From Blastocystis hominis (Eukaryota > Sar > Bigyra > Opalinata > Blastocystidae): a stretch of DNA of 64,000 nucleotides. The notes under the pieces were generated by a model. That model was given only the letters and a program-made list of their open reading frames with translations, did not search any database and had not been told where the DNA came from. Position numbers and translations under genes: made by a program. The stretch covers positions 372,001 through 436,000 of the forward strand of contig NW_013171849.1 in the NCBI RefSeq assembly GCF_000151665.1, given 5' to 3'. Position 1 is the stretch's first letter. The number at the start of each line of letters is the position of its first letter. Shown piece after piece: positions 23,148 to 34,859 of the stretch.

Positions 23148-24573
23148 TATACGGTCATTCTTCTGGTAATAGTCTATTTGGGGTATGTTGAATACAAACA
23201 AATAACTATAACAACAAGTATCGATTATAAATAACAACTAGAGTCACAATATAGATAATATATACAAACGGGGATAAAAAGTATGCAACATATCCCAAAA
23301 AAAACAGAAAAAATAGTGTAAAGCCAAATTGTCGACTTAAGTTCTTTTTTAGAAGTTTGCAGTAATGCCTTGTATATAATATAAAGTGTACCCGATATTA
23401 GACCTATGGTAATCATTATTAGTGCATAGTAAAATTTGAAGCAGCTAAAAGTGCACTCACATTTTCCTCCCCACTCTTCCTCTGCTGAATCCTCTAAATC
23501 ACTCTCATCCTCTATTGACTCCTCTAAATCACTCTCAGTCTGACTTTCCGTTAGATAGATTGGATCATATTCAAAGTCTGATTCTTTTCTATACCTTCCA
23601 TAATATACTTCTTGTCCGTTTTTAAACACTTTCATAATAGGACCATTGAATTTCTTTAGTAACTCTGTTTCATAACCATGTTCCCATCTGCTGATCTTAC
23701 TAATCTTGCCATTATAATAGAAATAACATATTCCATGGTTTAAGCCATTTTCATCTGTTTGAAATAGTGAAACCATTTTACCTTTTTCATCTTTTTCATC
23801 CCAGTAGTTTGAACCATCCGACCTCAGCTTGATATTGGGTGCTCGGCGACCATTCTTAAAAAATCCTTCATAAATCGGACTTCCATTTTTATTATATTCC
23901 ACTCCTGGACCGTGTCGATAACCCTTATACAAGATTCCAGAGAAATAGATCTCTCCAGATCTGTAATATATTGTACATTTACCATTAGCAACACCTTCCT
24001 GATAAGTCAAACTTGCTACAACATGATTGTCATAGTCATAAAGAAACGCCTCTCCATGCAATTTACCATTCTTTTGACTTGCTTTTAGAGTATAGCCTTG
24101 ATGAGGGCTACCGATAAGACAAATGGCCTGACCCTTATCCATATCCATACTAATGATAGGAAATTCGCTTGAAACGCAGTTATTCCAAATATCAGTGTTT
24201 TCCTCATTGGAATCAATAGTAACACTTATTACATGTGCATTATTATCATGAGTAGTAAGTAGATCGGTATATATTTGCATAATATATAATTATTATCAAG
24301 TAGAATAAGGTAGAATAGCCAAAAAGAAAACGAATCTATAGAAAATGATTCTAAATTCTTGAGAATAATTGGAATTCCCCAAATTGTTCCTATTTCGTAG
24401 AATCCAATCCATTTTACTACTACTACACTACGATAACTATTATCAGTAATGATTCATATCCATTATTATCCTCCACCTCCATGACCAAAAAGCGTTTGAA
24501 ACAAATCGAAGCAAATCAAAACAAAATAAACTTAAATCACTCTCACAGTTGCGTTTCCATCATCATACGCCCA
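23148..24573. repeat. left copy of 1.43-kb direct repeat flanking the Polinton-like element
   Basis: Starts at TATACGGTCATTC and ends at CATACGCCCA, where it abuts the first base of the element. The right copy is 35057-36494, same orientation, with small indels. The two differ by scattered substitutions, more in the outer ends of the enclosed gene and almost none over the last 270 bases. This copy carries a full MORN membrane-protein gene and only the final codons of NDUFA9. Confidence 0.92.
23225..24280 (-). CDS. MORN protein with two C-terminal membrane helices, copy 1
   Basis: Intronless frame of 351 residues from the ATG at 24280. Residues about 55-230 hold MORN-like repeats of the form KNGKLHGEAFLYDY, EGVANGKCTIYYRSGEIYFSG, KGYRHGPGVEYNKNGSPIYEGFFKNG. 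A strongly acidic stretch follows (SDLEESIEDESDLEDS). The C-terminus has two hydrophobic segments (YYALIMITIGLISGTLYIIY and a second with FFGICCILFIPVCIYYLY) separated by a short basic loop, so a cytosolic MORN domain tethered to a membrane is likely. No signal peptide. Its twin at 35137 sits in the right copy of the repeat. Function unknown. Confidence 0.7.
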   Translation of the reverse strand: MQIYTDLLTTHDNNAHVISVTIDSNEENTDIWNNCVSSEFPIISMDMDKGQAICLIGSPHQGYTLKASQKNGKLHGEAFLYDYDNHVVASLTYQEGVANGKCTIYYRSGEIYFSGILYKGYRHGPGVEYNKNGSPIYEGFFKNGRRAPNIKLRSDGSNYWDEKDEKGKMVSLFQTDENGLNHGICYFYYNGKISKISRWEHGYETELLKKFNGPIMKVFKNGQEVYYGRYRKESDFEYDPIYLTESQTESDLEESIEDESDLEDSAEEEWGGKCECTFSCFKFYYALIMITIGLISGTLYIIYKALLQTSKKELKSTIWLYTIFSVFFGICCILFIPVCIYYLYCDSSCYL

Positions 24574-24770
24574 AGTAGTAGGGAAATGGCGCATAAAGCG
24601 CGATAATTTTTCCGGCCCTTTTTCTGCCATTTTTATTCCTGACCTCCTTTTTTCTACCTGGCTGCCTTTATGACCATTGCTGCCCATTGCTCACCTCAGA
24701 GACCACGACGCAAAAAGCGCGAACCCTTTTTCTGCCAACTTGGTTATTATCTGCCCTTTATATTATGGTA
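24574..24770 (+). repeat. left terminal inverted repeat of the element
   Basis: Begins AGTAGT. Aligns imperfectly with the inverse of 34860-35056. Shared landmarks are AAAGCGCG, TTTTTTCTACCTGG and TTTTTCTGCCAA..GGTTATT in the same order. Confidence 0.75.
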
Positions 24771-24786
24771 AAGAGAGAAAGACCAT

Positions 24787-25357
24787 GCACTACTCCATGT
24801 TTATTCAAGGCTCACCCATCAACGGCACATTTACCTGGATCAACCCCTACAAGTACAAGAATCCTTACATCACTTCCATGACTGTCCTGTTTCGACCCAA
24901 GGATGCCCAGGCTATGTTCAACAATGTGGACACGACGAATATTGTCACGAATTCGAATGACGAGAAGGTAACGATCTCTGCTGGTTACTACACGATCAGT
25001 GAGATCATTGCCTTGCTCAATATGATGACCGATACTACATTTTCCATATCGACGAATGCCTCGTCGTTCGGCTGTATCTGGATTCAGTCTCCACACACGA
25101 TTGACTTCACAGATGCACCTGACATTCGTGAGATCCTCGGCTTCGATGGACGAACAGTCATTCTACCTGCTTCGTTCAGTGGATCGAATGTGATTGATAT
25201 CACGCGAAATCGCCAAGTGATCCAGGTCTACTCGACGATCGTGCGATCATCGGACCTGAAGATTACCAACCAGAACAACAACCTGCTTACCACGATGATC
25301 ATTGACGATCCAACGGCTGACTACGTGCGAACTGTGGAAGACGTGTGCATTCCAATG
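24787..25357 (+). pseudogene. Polinton-like element: virion-protein-like fragment
   Basis: First gene of the element on the plus strand. Beta-rich sequence with short LxGF and SNVIDITRNRQ-type segments, like minor virion proteins of this element class. It looks cut short where it meets the opposite-strand capsid-like fragment. The family match is a judgement by eye. Confidence 0.4.
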
Positions 25358-25358
25358 A

Positions 25359-25817
25359 TCACTCGGTTTTATCGGTTGTATCGTAGTCACGGTCATCGTA
25401 GTAGATGTAGGACAGTTCCTTCAGTCCTTCGTTCACCACATTGTTGTGCTTGTTGTCCGTGGGTGCATTCAAGAGTGACCGGATCTGACCGATGTTCTCA
25501 TTGTCTGCACTCAGAGGCAAGGACGCCAAGTTCTCACCATTCCAATAGGTGTACGTGACCTTCGTGTTGTTCACGATGCCCGACATGTTCTTCTTCACCG
25601 GAACATAGAATACCTTGGGTGAACCTGTTGCGTTATTTGCCAATCCGGTGATCTTGAGCTTGAACGTCATTCGAGACTTGTAGAGATTGAAGTACACGTC
25701 ATCACCGGATGGAGCGATCGTCCAATTGATCACATCGGTTGACTTGATGTTATTGGACTGATTGCTGAACACAATCTGCGATTCGTAGTTATGCACAGGA
25801 GGAATTGTAGTAGCCAT
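25359..25817 (-). pseudogene. Polinton-like element: major-capsid-like fragment
   Basis: Minus-strand fragment of about 150 residues starting MATTIPPVHNYESQIVF, with an N-terminal strand pattern like the double jelly-roll capsid proteins of Polintons. Far shorter than a full capsid protein, so it is a remnant. Confidence 0.4.
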
Positions 25818-25853
25818 TTATTGTAGGGAATAATTTTTTCTCTGCCATAGTAA

Positions 25854-27122
25854 ATGACAACACCAACACAACCTGAGAAACTTGTATATCTTCAGAACGG
25901 AGTGTTCAAGCGCAAGGAGATGACCGAGGGTATCCAGTACTACTCGGACAACTCTTTCGACACGTTCGCATTTCCGTCGACCAATGGCAACTATGTGCTC
26001 ACCAAGACTGACGATGTGTACACATGGTCGGTCGCAGGTGAAGATTTCACTTCCTTGGATAACTCGTATTTCAAGGACAGCGATGGACAATCGATTACCA
26101 TTCCAACCAATGGAGCTATTCCCTTCTTCAAGAATAACTCGGCGTTCGGAGCGATCAATCTGCCAGAAAGTGGTTCTTTCATTCTCACGACTGACCCGGA
26201 TAGTGGTCCTTCATTGGAAGCGTTGACGAAGCCCGTGATTTTCGAGGCACTCGAACTTACGAGCACGTCGGACTGGTATGCGGTACCGAACTGGAATTCG
26301 ACCAAGAGTGATTCGAAGAATCTATTCTTACCAAGTAAGCCGGGAACGTTCTTCCTTTCAGCCGATTCGAACAATGACTTCCAGTTCAACAAGGTCACGG
26401 CAAGAAGTCTTTTCCATGAAGCTCTAGGAATCGGATCTGATGGACAGAGAATCGTCACCTACTGGAACGATGCTGCCTATGGTTTACCATTGCCAACCAC
26501 GGCAGGCTATGCGACATTCAAAATCGAGAGTAGCAATAAGAGTCCAATTCTTGCCAATCTCACGCCTGAGATCGTCTACAAAGACATCCTCGGGTGTACT
26601 AGCAATGAAAAGTGTCTCGTGTACAACAACGGGACCAACGTGTCCAAGCTAACAATCCCATCCACTGCTGGCAAGTACGTCATGGAAGTCAAAGAAAACG
26701 GCACAGTCTCGTTATCCCCCACATCGGCTAAATTGAGTAAGACATTCGAGTACACCTCCTGGACAAGTGGACACCAGGTTGTTAGCGAGGCACTCACGTC
26801 GGAAGGTTCAGACCTTTCTGCACCGATCAAATTGGAAACCAACAAGACGTACATGATCACCATTGATGCCGTACTTCGTTGTGACAACTATGAACAGGCA
26901 CTTGTAGGATTCACGAGCGTGCCAACTCTCGTAATGGGTGTCGAGACAGCTACAATCATTAAAGCAAACTTGAATAATCCAGTGCCAACAACGACATTGA
27001 GTAGCACGAACATATTCACATCAGTACGCCCTGTAGATATGAAAATTCAAGTCATACGTTCTGGAGACACCACGATCGAACATTACTTCACTCGACTGAA
27101 GGTAAGCATCATGGAAGTGTAA
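25854..27122 (+). CDS. Polinton-like element: 422-residue structural-like protein
   Basis: Reading frame that looks whole, from the ATG at 25854 to an encoded stop. Rich in Ser, Thr, Asn and Asp, with repeated units of the form LPxxxGxxxL/F (for example LPTTAGYATF, IPSTAGKYVM, LPSKPGTFFL), like a fibre or tail-type protein built of short beta repeats. It ends with a compact domain (EYTSWTSGHQVVSEAL onward). No known family recognised. Confidence 0.5.
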   Translation: MTTPTQPEKLVYLQNGVFKRKEMTEGIQYYSDNSFDTFAFPSTNGNYVLTKTDDVYTWSVAGEDFTSLDNSYFKDSDGQSITIPTNGAIPFFKNNSAFGAINLPESGSFILTTDPDSGPSLEALTKPVIFEALELTSTSDWYAVPNWNSTKSDSKNLFLPSKPGTFFLSADSNNDFQFNKVTARSLFHEALGIGSDGQRIVTYWNDAAYGLPLPTTAGYATFKIESSNKSPILANLTPEIVYKDILGCTSNEKCLVYNNGTNVSKLTIPSTAGKYVMEVKENGTVSLSPTSAKLSKTFEYTSWTSGHQVVSEALTSEGSDLSAPIKLETNKTYMITIDAVLRCDNYEQALVGFTSVPTLVMGVETATIIKANLNNPVPTTTLSSTNIFTSVRPVDMKIQVIRSGDTTIEHYFTRLKVSIMEV

Positions 27123-27160
27123 GGGACATGTAAACCCAAAGTGAAATGCAAGCCTCCATT

Positions 27161-27556
27161 TTACTTTGGAGGCAACCGTACATGAAACTTGTTAGCTTTG
27201 TTAGCCTTGGCAGCCTCCATGTTCCACTTGGTCAACTCGTTCTGGTCATAGGCAACACCATTGATACTGATGTCAATCGTGCCATTAATCACAAGCACAC
27301 GATGTCCCTCGATATCATAGATCTCATTGTTAGGATCGTGCAATACGTCAAACTGGGGATGACATTTGGAGTACCTGTCCTCATGGCATGCTTTCTCGAG
27401 AAGTCGTTTAATGTCAGGTGAATAGAACGACACATTCGGAGGATCATACTCCTCGTGATAACCTGCACCCTGTGGATCTTCGACGAACGAGTTGATCATG
27501 TTATGCACGTATTGTCGTGCAATCTCTCTTCGCTCTTCAGTCATCCAGCTGTTCAT
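27161..27556 (-). CDS. Polinton-like element: small protein of unknown function
   Basis: Frame of 131 residues, mixed charge, starting MNSWMTEERREIARQYV. No motif recognised. It ends close to the 3' end of the preceding plus-strand gene. Confidence 0.45.
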   Translation of the reverse strand: MNSWMTEERREIARQYVHNMINSFVEDPQGAGYHEEYDPPNVSFYSPDIKRLLEKACHEDRYSKCHPQFDVLHDPNNEIYDIEGHRVLVINGTIDISINGVAYDQNELTKWNMEAAKANKANKFHVRLPPK

Positions 27557-27763
27557 TTCTATTTATATTCTATTTCACTTTAATCTCTGTTGGACTGATC
27601 GATATATCGCTTCCACTGTCGTCACTTGATTCATTCTTCTCGTTATACACGCACAGGCAGTGACATCTGTCCTTGCATTTCGAGTCCACCACCAGTTTGT
27701 GGTTCTTCCTCTTACTCATCCATTTCCATATCCCTTTCAATCATTGAATAAAGCGGTTCATTT

Positions 27764-28686
27764 ATGAATGAAATCAAGGAACTACGGAAGCCAGCAAAAC
27801 GAAGAGATGCCACTCGAGTGATCATCAGTGGGTTCAAGAGAAACATATACTTCATCGATCTTATCGATTTCTCTTCCAAACAACACAAATCGATACAGGA
27901 AGTGTTAGGAAGACAAAAGAGTACTGGATTCTACATGAATCGTGGATACAAGTATGTCCTTGTATGTATTGATGGATATTCGAAATACCTGATGACTCGG
28001 AAACTGAAGAGCAAGAGTGCCACAGAAGTCACTCATGCGATGAAGGACATCATTCAAACATATGGTGAATCACCAAAGCATATTTGCTCAGATCGAGGTA
28101 CCGAGTTCACCAATGCCATCTTTCGTACCAACATCTTGAACAAGTATGACATCAACATGTATCACATGGATTCAGCGAATAAGGCAGTACTAGCTGAACG
28201 AACAATTCGAGATATCAAGGAACACATCATGGTTCCTTCATTCCATTCAATCAATGGAAAGGTGTATGGTTTGATTTGATCGATGGTGCAGTTTGTAGAC
28301 ACAATGGAAGGAAGAACAGAGACATCGGATATACACCCAATGACATTTGGAACAACAACAACGACATCTTGTACATGGAGAAAACAGAACCATCCAACAT
28401 GACAGCAAAGGACACAACACCTCAATTCGATGTGGGTGATTATGTTGGAGTGACACGAAGACCTCGCATTCTGGAAAAACGATCATTGACGAGCAAATGG
28501 TCTCAGGACTTGTATGAAGTTGTTGACATTGACGATCACATCATGCCACTGATGTACGAAGTGAAGAATGTGGAAACAATCGCACCCAGAAGTGTTATCA
28601 CTGGGAACTTCTGGCAAGCAAATGTAAACCACAACCAGCACCGCCTGTCACTCGATCCAAGAGTGGTAAAGAACCCAATGCATTGA
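27764..28686 (+). pseudogene. Polinton-like element: retroviral-type integrase (broken)
   Basis: DDE-type integrase core: first Asp in FIDLIDFS, second in HICSDRGTEF, and Glu in LAERTIRDIKEH, with the usual spacing. The downstream part holds a short SH3-like segment (FDVGDYVGVTRRP), as in Polinton integrases. Broken, about one break. Confidence 0.75.
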
Positions 28687-28713
28687 GAGAGGCAGCAAGA
28701 TCACATCGACCCA

Positions 28714-29274
28714 TTACGAGGAGCCAGAAGAAAGATGTTCGAAAACGATCGTGATGCTCTTCACACCACCTAGAAGCATGATAGGTAGATTCGAATACGT
28801 ACGAAGGACAGGAGAGGTACCAACATTTACAACAGCATAACCAGTATGAGATACAAGACTATTCAATGTATCGATGTACGGTCTGTCTAGGATAGGCGTA
28901 TTGTCAAACGTGACTAGCACTCGATAACCCTTTTCAACCACCGATTCGATTGACATGCAATCGTTGAACATGTCATCGGGAAGGTACGTTATGACATTCG
29001 TGGTCACCAGGTACGATCCGGACGGCATAGGCGGCATACCATCACCACCCCACTCGCCATTGAATGATTCGGTAGCTTCTGGTGTGTACTCGAAGACAAA
29101 TGCTTCGTTCGCTTTCACGATGCATGAAGCACTGCCCCACGAATACTGAGGAACGCCATCCACTGTTTCTCGTATTAGCACATGATGACCGTCCTTCTCT
29201 GGCATATTGATGAGCATGTTGTCGAGCTTCTTGAACGTGTAATTGTTTCCATTGCTGCTGAAGATGTACGACAT
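28714..29274 (-). CDS. Polinton-like element: 186-residue protein of unknown function
   Basis: Frame that looks whole, starting MSYIFSSNGNNYTFKK. Beta-rich, no cysteines of note and no recognisable protease or ATPase motif. Possibly a minor virion protein, by position only. Confidence 0.45.
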   Translation of the reverse strand: MSYIFSSNGNNYTFKKLDNMLINMPEKDGHHVLIRETVDGVPQYSWGSASCIVKANEAFVFEYTPEATESFNGEWGGDGMPPMPSGSYLVTTNVITYLPDDMFNDCMSIESVVEKGYRVLVTFDNTPILDRPYIDTLNSLVSHTGYAVVNVGTSPVLRTYSNLPIMLLGGVKSITIVFEHLSSGSS

Positions 29275-29313
29275 TTACTTATTTACTTTGGGGGAGACGA
29301 TATCTCCCCGGGG

Positions 29314-29832
29314 CTACACAGTTGCCCCTGTTTGGCGCTGATATGCACGAACGTACACACCCTTCAGACACGCGCCATCATAGATGAACAGATCGGACAA
29401 CTCGGGAGGTACTTCATCATCTGCCACCTTGTAGACCACGCCAACATAGTAGTTGGAGAAGAAGTAAACAGCACGATTCTCGGTCATTACACCGATAATA
29501 TAAGGAGGCAGTGAATCATTCCTCCAAAACACATTTAGAGGCACACCGAGCAGACCATTGGATTTCAACTGAGGCAATAAATACTCCCATTCATCCTCGG
29601 TAAACAAGGGAGGACGGGTTTCGTCCAACGTCATCTCCATGCAATCATAGTCGTGCAAGATCAAACCACAGTTCACATTTGCTTGCGGGGTGCGAACACT
29701 GAAGCCGAATAGATGCTCGGAATTGATCGGATACTTGGTATGGATGATGATATCGGCGAGTTCGATATTCTCGTCCTCACAGGTGCGTACCAGGGAAGAC
29801 CATGTGTTGTTCTCTGTTTTCTTGTACTTCAT
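29314..29832 (-). CDS. Polinton-like element: 172-residue protein of unknown function
   Basis: Frame that looks whole, starting MKYKKTENNTWSSLV. No Walker motif and no His-Asp-Cys triad of the Ulp1 kind, so it is neither the ATPase nor the protease usually found in this family. Confidence 0.45.
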   Translation of the reverse strand: MKYKKTENNTWSSLVRTCEDENIELADIIIHTKYPINSEHLFGFSVRTPQANVNCGLILHDYDCMEMTLDETRPPLFTEDEWEYLLPQLKSNGLLGVPLNVFWRNDSLPPYIIGVMTENRAVYFFSNYYVGVVYKVADDEVPPELSDLFIYDGACLKGVYVRAYQRQTGATV

Positions 29833-29887
29833 TTATATCTTGGTCTGAACTAGGACTAAAAGAGAAAATATAAATATAAGTACAAAA

Positions 29888-30313
29888 ATGAATAGACCTA
29901 CTCACATATTGAACCCCAATACTGGACGAGAAATTCAAATCAACGGAATTCGCTTCTGGAACCTTCTCAAGCATGGATTCAAGTACGACGAGAAATTGAA
30001 TCGCTTGTACGACAAACCATTGCCTGAGGGTACGACGAAGTACATTCCCAAATCGAGAATGCTATCACCCACCAATCGTCCCTTAATTATTGGTGGCACT
30101 GCATTCAATGAGTCGATCCGTGACAACTACAGACGCGTGAAAGGACAATGGGTGAAAATGACCAAAGAAGAAGCTGAGGCGTACGATAACGACCCAGACA
30201 TTAGCATGGCGTTCGCAAACGACGATTCAGACGATTCGTCGTCCGAGTCTGAGTATGTCGACATCGATGAATTCGAATATGACGCGGATGGCCATGCGAT
30301 CTTCCCATTCTAG
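29888..30313 (+). CDS. Polinton-like element: NPxTGR-motif protein
   Basis: Frame of 141 residues starting MNRPTHILNPNTGREIQING. The NPxTGR-IxINGxxFxxL motif is a short adaptor-like pattern known in large DNA viruses and related elements. An acidic Ser/Asp/Glu-rich tail follows. A similar NPETGN motif opens the polymerase region just downstream. Confidence 0.5.
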   Translation: MNRPTHILNPNTGREIQINGIRFWNLLKHGFKYDEKLNRLYDKPLPEGTTKYIPKSRMLSPTNRPLIIGGTAFNESIRDNYRRVKGQWVKMTKEEAEAYDNDPDISMAFANDDSDDSSSESEYVDIDEFEYDADGHAIFPF

Positions 30314-30400
30314 GGGAGCCAACGTGGTGAAGTCAAGCTCCCAACTAATTCACTTTGGTCGCGCGTGTATATTCACTTATAAACTTTGTGACCCTAATAT

Positions 30401-33400
30401 AAATGAGTTCACATCGCGTTGGCTATACTATCAACCCTGAAACAGGAAACAAATCAAGATCGGTGGGCCAACCTGGAAGCGATTGGCCGCCAAGTACTAC
30501 ATGGTCGGCGATACGTTCACCGATCAGATTATTCCTGATTCACGAGCGTATCTGTCGAACAAGATATTCGGGATGAAATTAGCAACACTGAATCCACAGG
30601 TAACACGTCGTAAAAGAGTAGCAAACCCTGCCATCGAGGGTAAGTACGTGTACGTAGGAAGCAAGGCATGGAATGACCTGTACAACCTGTACGAGTGGAA
30701 CGGACATGAGTTCGGTGAGAAGCGACAACGTCACTTACCCGGTTACCTGAACACCGTGGAGAAGAGGCGTGAAATGAGACGCAATAAGGTATTCGAACGC
30801 TTCGATCGCAAGGTCTCACGGGGACGCTTGAGTGATGTGATCGACTTGTCACTCGAGTATGCACTCACGTACTATCCCACCGTGGAAGGAGATATGTACA
30901 AGGAATGGATGAATGAGAAGCGCACCAAGAAGGACTTCCGTCTCAAGAACGATGATGACAAGAGACTGTGGGTTCGACTACCGGATGGAAAGAGCGAGGA
31001 GGAAGTGGAACCGATCAACTCCATATTCGATGAGACAGAAGAGTTCAATGAGATCGTGAAGAAGTTCATCATGACTGGTATGCGCGAGTACAACCAGTGT
31101 TTCGTCACCATCATGGCATACAACCTCATGTTGACACATGACGGAGATCCCAAGATTCTCAACCTCACCGATGATCGATTGGGACACCTTCGCATCGTTC
31201 GCCGCGAACGCATCGATGAGTGGATCAAGGACTACCTGAAGTGGTACCGAAATGGTGTAGAGGAACAGGAGACAGAGAGAAGCGGGTTTGTGTACCATGG
31301 GTGGATCGGTTTCCATGTCGAGATGTTCCCACTACGGACATTCGTGGGCTACAAGCACCACACACCTTATATCATTGGACAGACGGCGATCAACCCGAAT
31401 ATCAATGACAACCGATGTCTGCAACGGTGTCTCATTCTGGCAAGTGAAGGCGGACACAAGATTATTGCAAATCGGAAGATAGGTGATGCAACCGTGTACA
31501 ACAAGTGGTGGAAACAACCCGACAAGAACAAGGTGTTCGGAGTGACCATTCACGAGGTGGAGGAGGCGATGAACATTCGCGACAATGCACCTTTTAACGC
31601 GAGTGAAGAGAAATTCGCCGCATTGAAGGTATTGTTGAAAGTCTCTCTCAACGTATTCGAGGTCACACTCTTGCCTGGATACACCGATAAGACGAAGGAG
31701 CAATTCGATTTATTCACATGCGATGTCGTGTACAAAAGCAAGGAGAAAGCATGTCCTCCTCTCTCCCTCTGCATCTTAAACGATCTAAATCTACCCGAGG
31801 GCACTCCCAAGCATTTCTTGTACATCAAGGACTTGAGCGATTTCAAGCATCGCATCTTTCGTCAGAGTGATGCAAAGAATAGACATCTCGCAAGAAACGT
31901 GAAGTGCAGGTTCTGTGACGACTTCTTCGGATTTCGCAAAGCCATTCATGATCACGAAGTACAAGCACATCGTGAACTCGTTTATGAGAACGATCAGTAC
32001 GAGTTGTCGAACGAGGAGACTCGGTTGCGATTCACAAACCAGAGATACGAAATGCCAGCACCGGTCGTTGTGTACGCCGACTTCGAGTCAGCCATTGATG
32101 ACAAGAACAGACACAAGCCAATCATGTTGTCCTGCTTGGCCGTGTCACGCATTCCAGCCATTGATACGCAGCTTCGAGTCTTCCATGCACCACACGAGAG
32201 CGAAGAAGATCTTCGTCCTTTCATGGACTATCTCGTGCAATTGCAAGGGAGTGTGAAAACATATCTCTTCGATGAGATGCCACTGGAGAGCACATCGAAG
32301 GTCGAGAAGGACTTTCGTTCAACAACCGTGTGTCCCTTCTGCCACAAGAAACTAGAGGACGACAAAGTTAGACATCATGCACATGTGGCAGGTGAATACA
32401 CGATAGGGAAGGGAGAAGTACGCCACTTCGAAGCTTGGCAATACATCTGCACCTGTTGCACCAAGTGTAATCTCCAACTCTCGTTCAACAAGAAGAACTA
32501 TCGATTGCCAGTTTACTTCCACAATGGATCTCACTATGATTTCACATTCATCATGAAGCTCATCGCGACGATGCCTGGCGGGAATCTCGAAGTCATTCCA
32601 ACCACTGAAGACAAGGAGATGCAGATTGAGTACAATGGCATTCAATTCAAGGACTCGTTGAAACTCATCAGCAGTCCACTGCGTTCCATCGTGGCACAGA
32701 CACTCGGAGGGAACCTCAATTTGTATGTGCACACCAAACAACAACTACGCAAGTACTGTGAGTCTCGAGGCAAGCAATGGAGTGACGAATACATCGATTT
32801 GTTGACACGGAAAGAACCCATGTTCTACAGCCTCATCAATCGTACGAGACTATGAACAATACCGTCATTCCTTCTCGTGAACAATGCATTGATGATATGA
32901 AGGGTGAGATGATGCCCCAAGACGAGTATGATCACATGGTGAAGCTGTGGAAGACCTTCGATATCAAGACATGGGGTGAATACTACAAATTGTACAATGT
33001 ACTCGATGTGACTCTCATGGCTGATGCATTCGAGCATTTTCGCGTTACCACACTGAATGCATTCGGTGTTGATCCAATGCATTACATCACAGCACCGCAA
33101 ATGGCATATTCGCTCTTCTTGAAGGTCACAATGGAGGGCGATCATAGTGAGAGTAGCCTCATGACCCTCGCAAGGAAATGGGCTCAGTACATCATGCGCA
33201 TTAGCGCGAATGAGGGTCTTAGCGAGAAACAGCTCGTGAAAGTGTTCTTGAATCGCATGGGTGAATTCTATGAGAGCAAGGGCATTCGATTGATGGAGAC
33301 AAATGAGATCGATGACTTCATGCGATTGTTGAAGAACCTGCGAGGAGGCATCACACAGATCGTGAAATGACATGCCAAGGTCAACATTGACAACAAGGAG

Positions 33401-34840
33401 CAAGCAACGTCGTCCCAAGGCATCTACTACCTGGACGCCAACAACCTGTATGGTAAAGCAATGCATCGAATGATGCCTTATGAGTTGGTGTGTATACCTG
33501 AGCGACGAGAAGTGATGGAGAAGATCAATCGTGATCCGAATGGGTGGGTGCAATCACTCAAGACGTTCGGCAAGTATGGATTCTTCATTGAGTGTGATAT
33601 CGAAGCACCCACAGAACTCCACGACAAGTTCAATGATCTGCCATTCTTCCCCGTACAGAAGGCGGGCATGTATTCTGATGAAATCAAGAAGTACGCTGAG
33701 AAGAACGACATTGTGGACAAAGTGAAAGAGGTGAATACACCGAAGCTCATCTGCGATCTTGTACCTCGTCAAAAGTATCTCGTGCATTATTCACTGTTGC
33801 AACTGGATGCATTCAACAGGGATATCGTGTCACGCACATTCACCACATCATTCGATTCAAGCAGGTACCATTCATCTTCGAGTATGTGAACATGCTGAGT
33901 GAGAAACGAGCGAAGTCTAAGACCACTGTGGAGAAGAACCTGTACAAGCTGTTAGCAAACTCGACCTATGGCAAATTCGTGGAGACTGGGCTGAAACGAA
34001 TGAAAGTGAAGTTCGCTTACACATGGAATGAACGTGAAGCCATCATTCAGAAGCATGGGTACGACATGATCGCTGGGACTACCATGTATTCCGAGAATCT
34101 CATCGGTATTAAGTTGAACACACCGGTGCGCAGGGTGGAGAAGCCATTCTTCATTGGGTTTGCCATTCTCGACATGTCCAAGCACATCATCTACGATTTC
34201 TACTACAATGTGCTCAAGACGACATTCGACACCGTGGAGCTGTTGGGACAGGACACGGATTCACTCATCGTGCAGTTGCACGATCGCGCTAACATCGTTC
34301 ACAAGATGTACGATATGTACAAGTCATTTGACTTCTCGGAACTGGATAACACGAGCTACTTCTATGGAGAACTCGTGAACTATTACAAGCATGAAGTGGA
34401 CAAGAGCAAGTTCCCTTCATTAGACTCGTTCCTCAATATCAACAAGAAGTTGCCTGGACCCATCTTCAAGGACGAGCACAACGGACATCGCATCACAGAG
34501 TTCGTGGGACTGAGACCGAAGATGTACTGTTTGGTTGATGAGAAGCATGTGATACACAACGCAGCAAAGGGAGTTCCTCGCAATGTGGTGATCGATGGTG
34601 AGAGGATGAGTGTGAAGAACATCGACTTGTACAAGTGTGTCCTTGAGGCAGAGAAGAAGGAAGATGCAGTGATCGAAGGCAGCTTCAAACGCATCAACAA
34701 CCAAGGATTCGATATCAGCACGAAGGAGCAAACCAAGACACAAATGACGTGCACGGATAACAAGCGATGGATCTTGGACGACAACATGCACACACTAGCA
34801 TTCGGACATTACCGATTGAAGGACATGCAAATGAAAAGTC
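30401..34840 (+). pseudogene. Polinton-like element: protein-primed DNA polymerase B (broken)
   Basis: All diagnostic segments of a protein-primed family B polymerase occur in order: exonuclease motif with VVYADFESAID, a second exonuclease motif FHNGSHYDFTF, polymerase motif A LDANNLYGKAM, motif B KLLANSTYGKF, and motif C GQDTDSLI. The N-terminal region carries an NPETGN motif and a basic stretch, where the terminal-protein part of Polinton polymerases lies. Broken, with about three breaks. Confidence 0.85.
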
Positions 34841-34859
34841 GTTTTTACTTTGTTTTTTT

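Noticed and set aside
27764-28686. LTR retrotransposon suggested by the integrase
   Set aside because: No reverse transcriptase, RNase H, gag or long terminal repeats nearby. Protein-primed polymerase B and inverted repeats fit a Polinton-like element.
32825-33553. Minus-strand open frame of 242 codons inside the element
   Set aside because: Lies opposite conserved polymerase sequence; His/Leu-rich antisense shadow.
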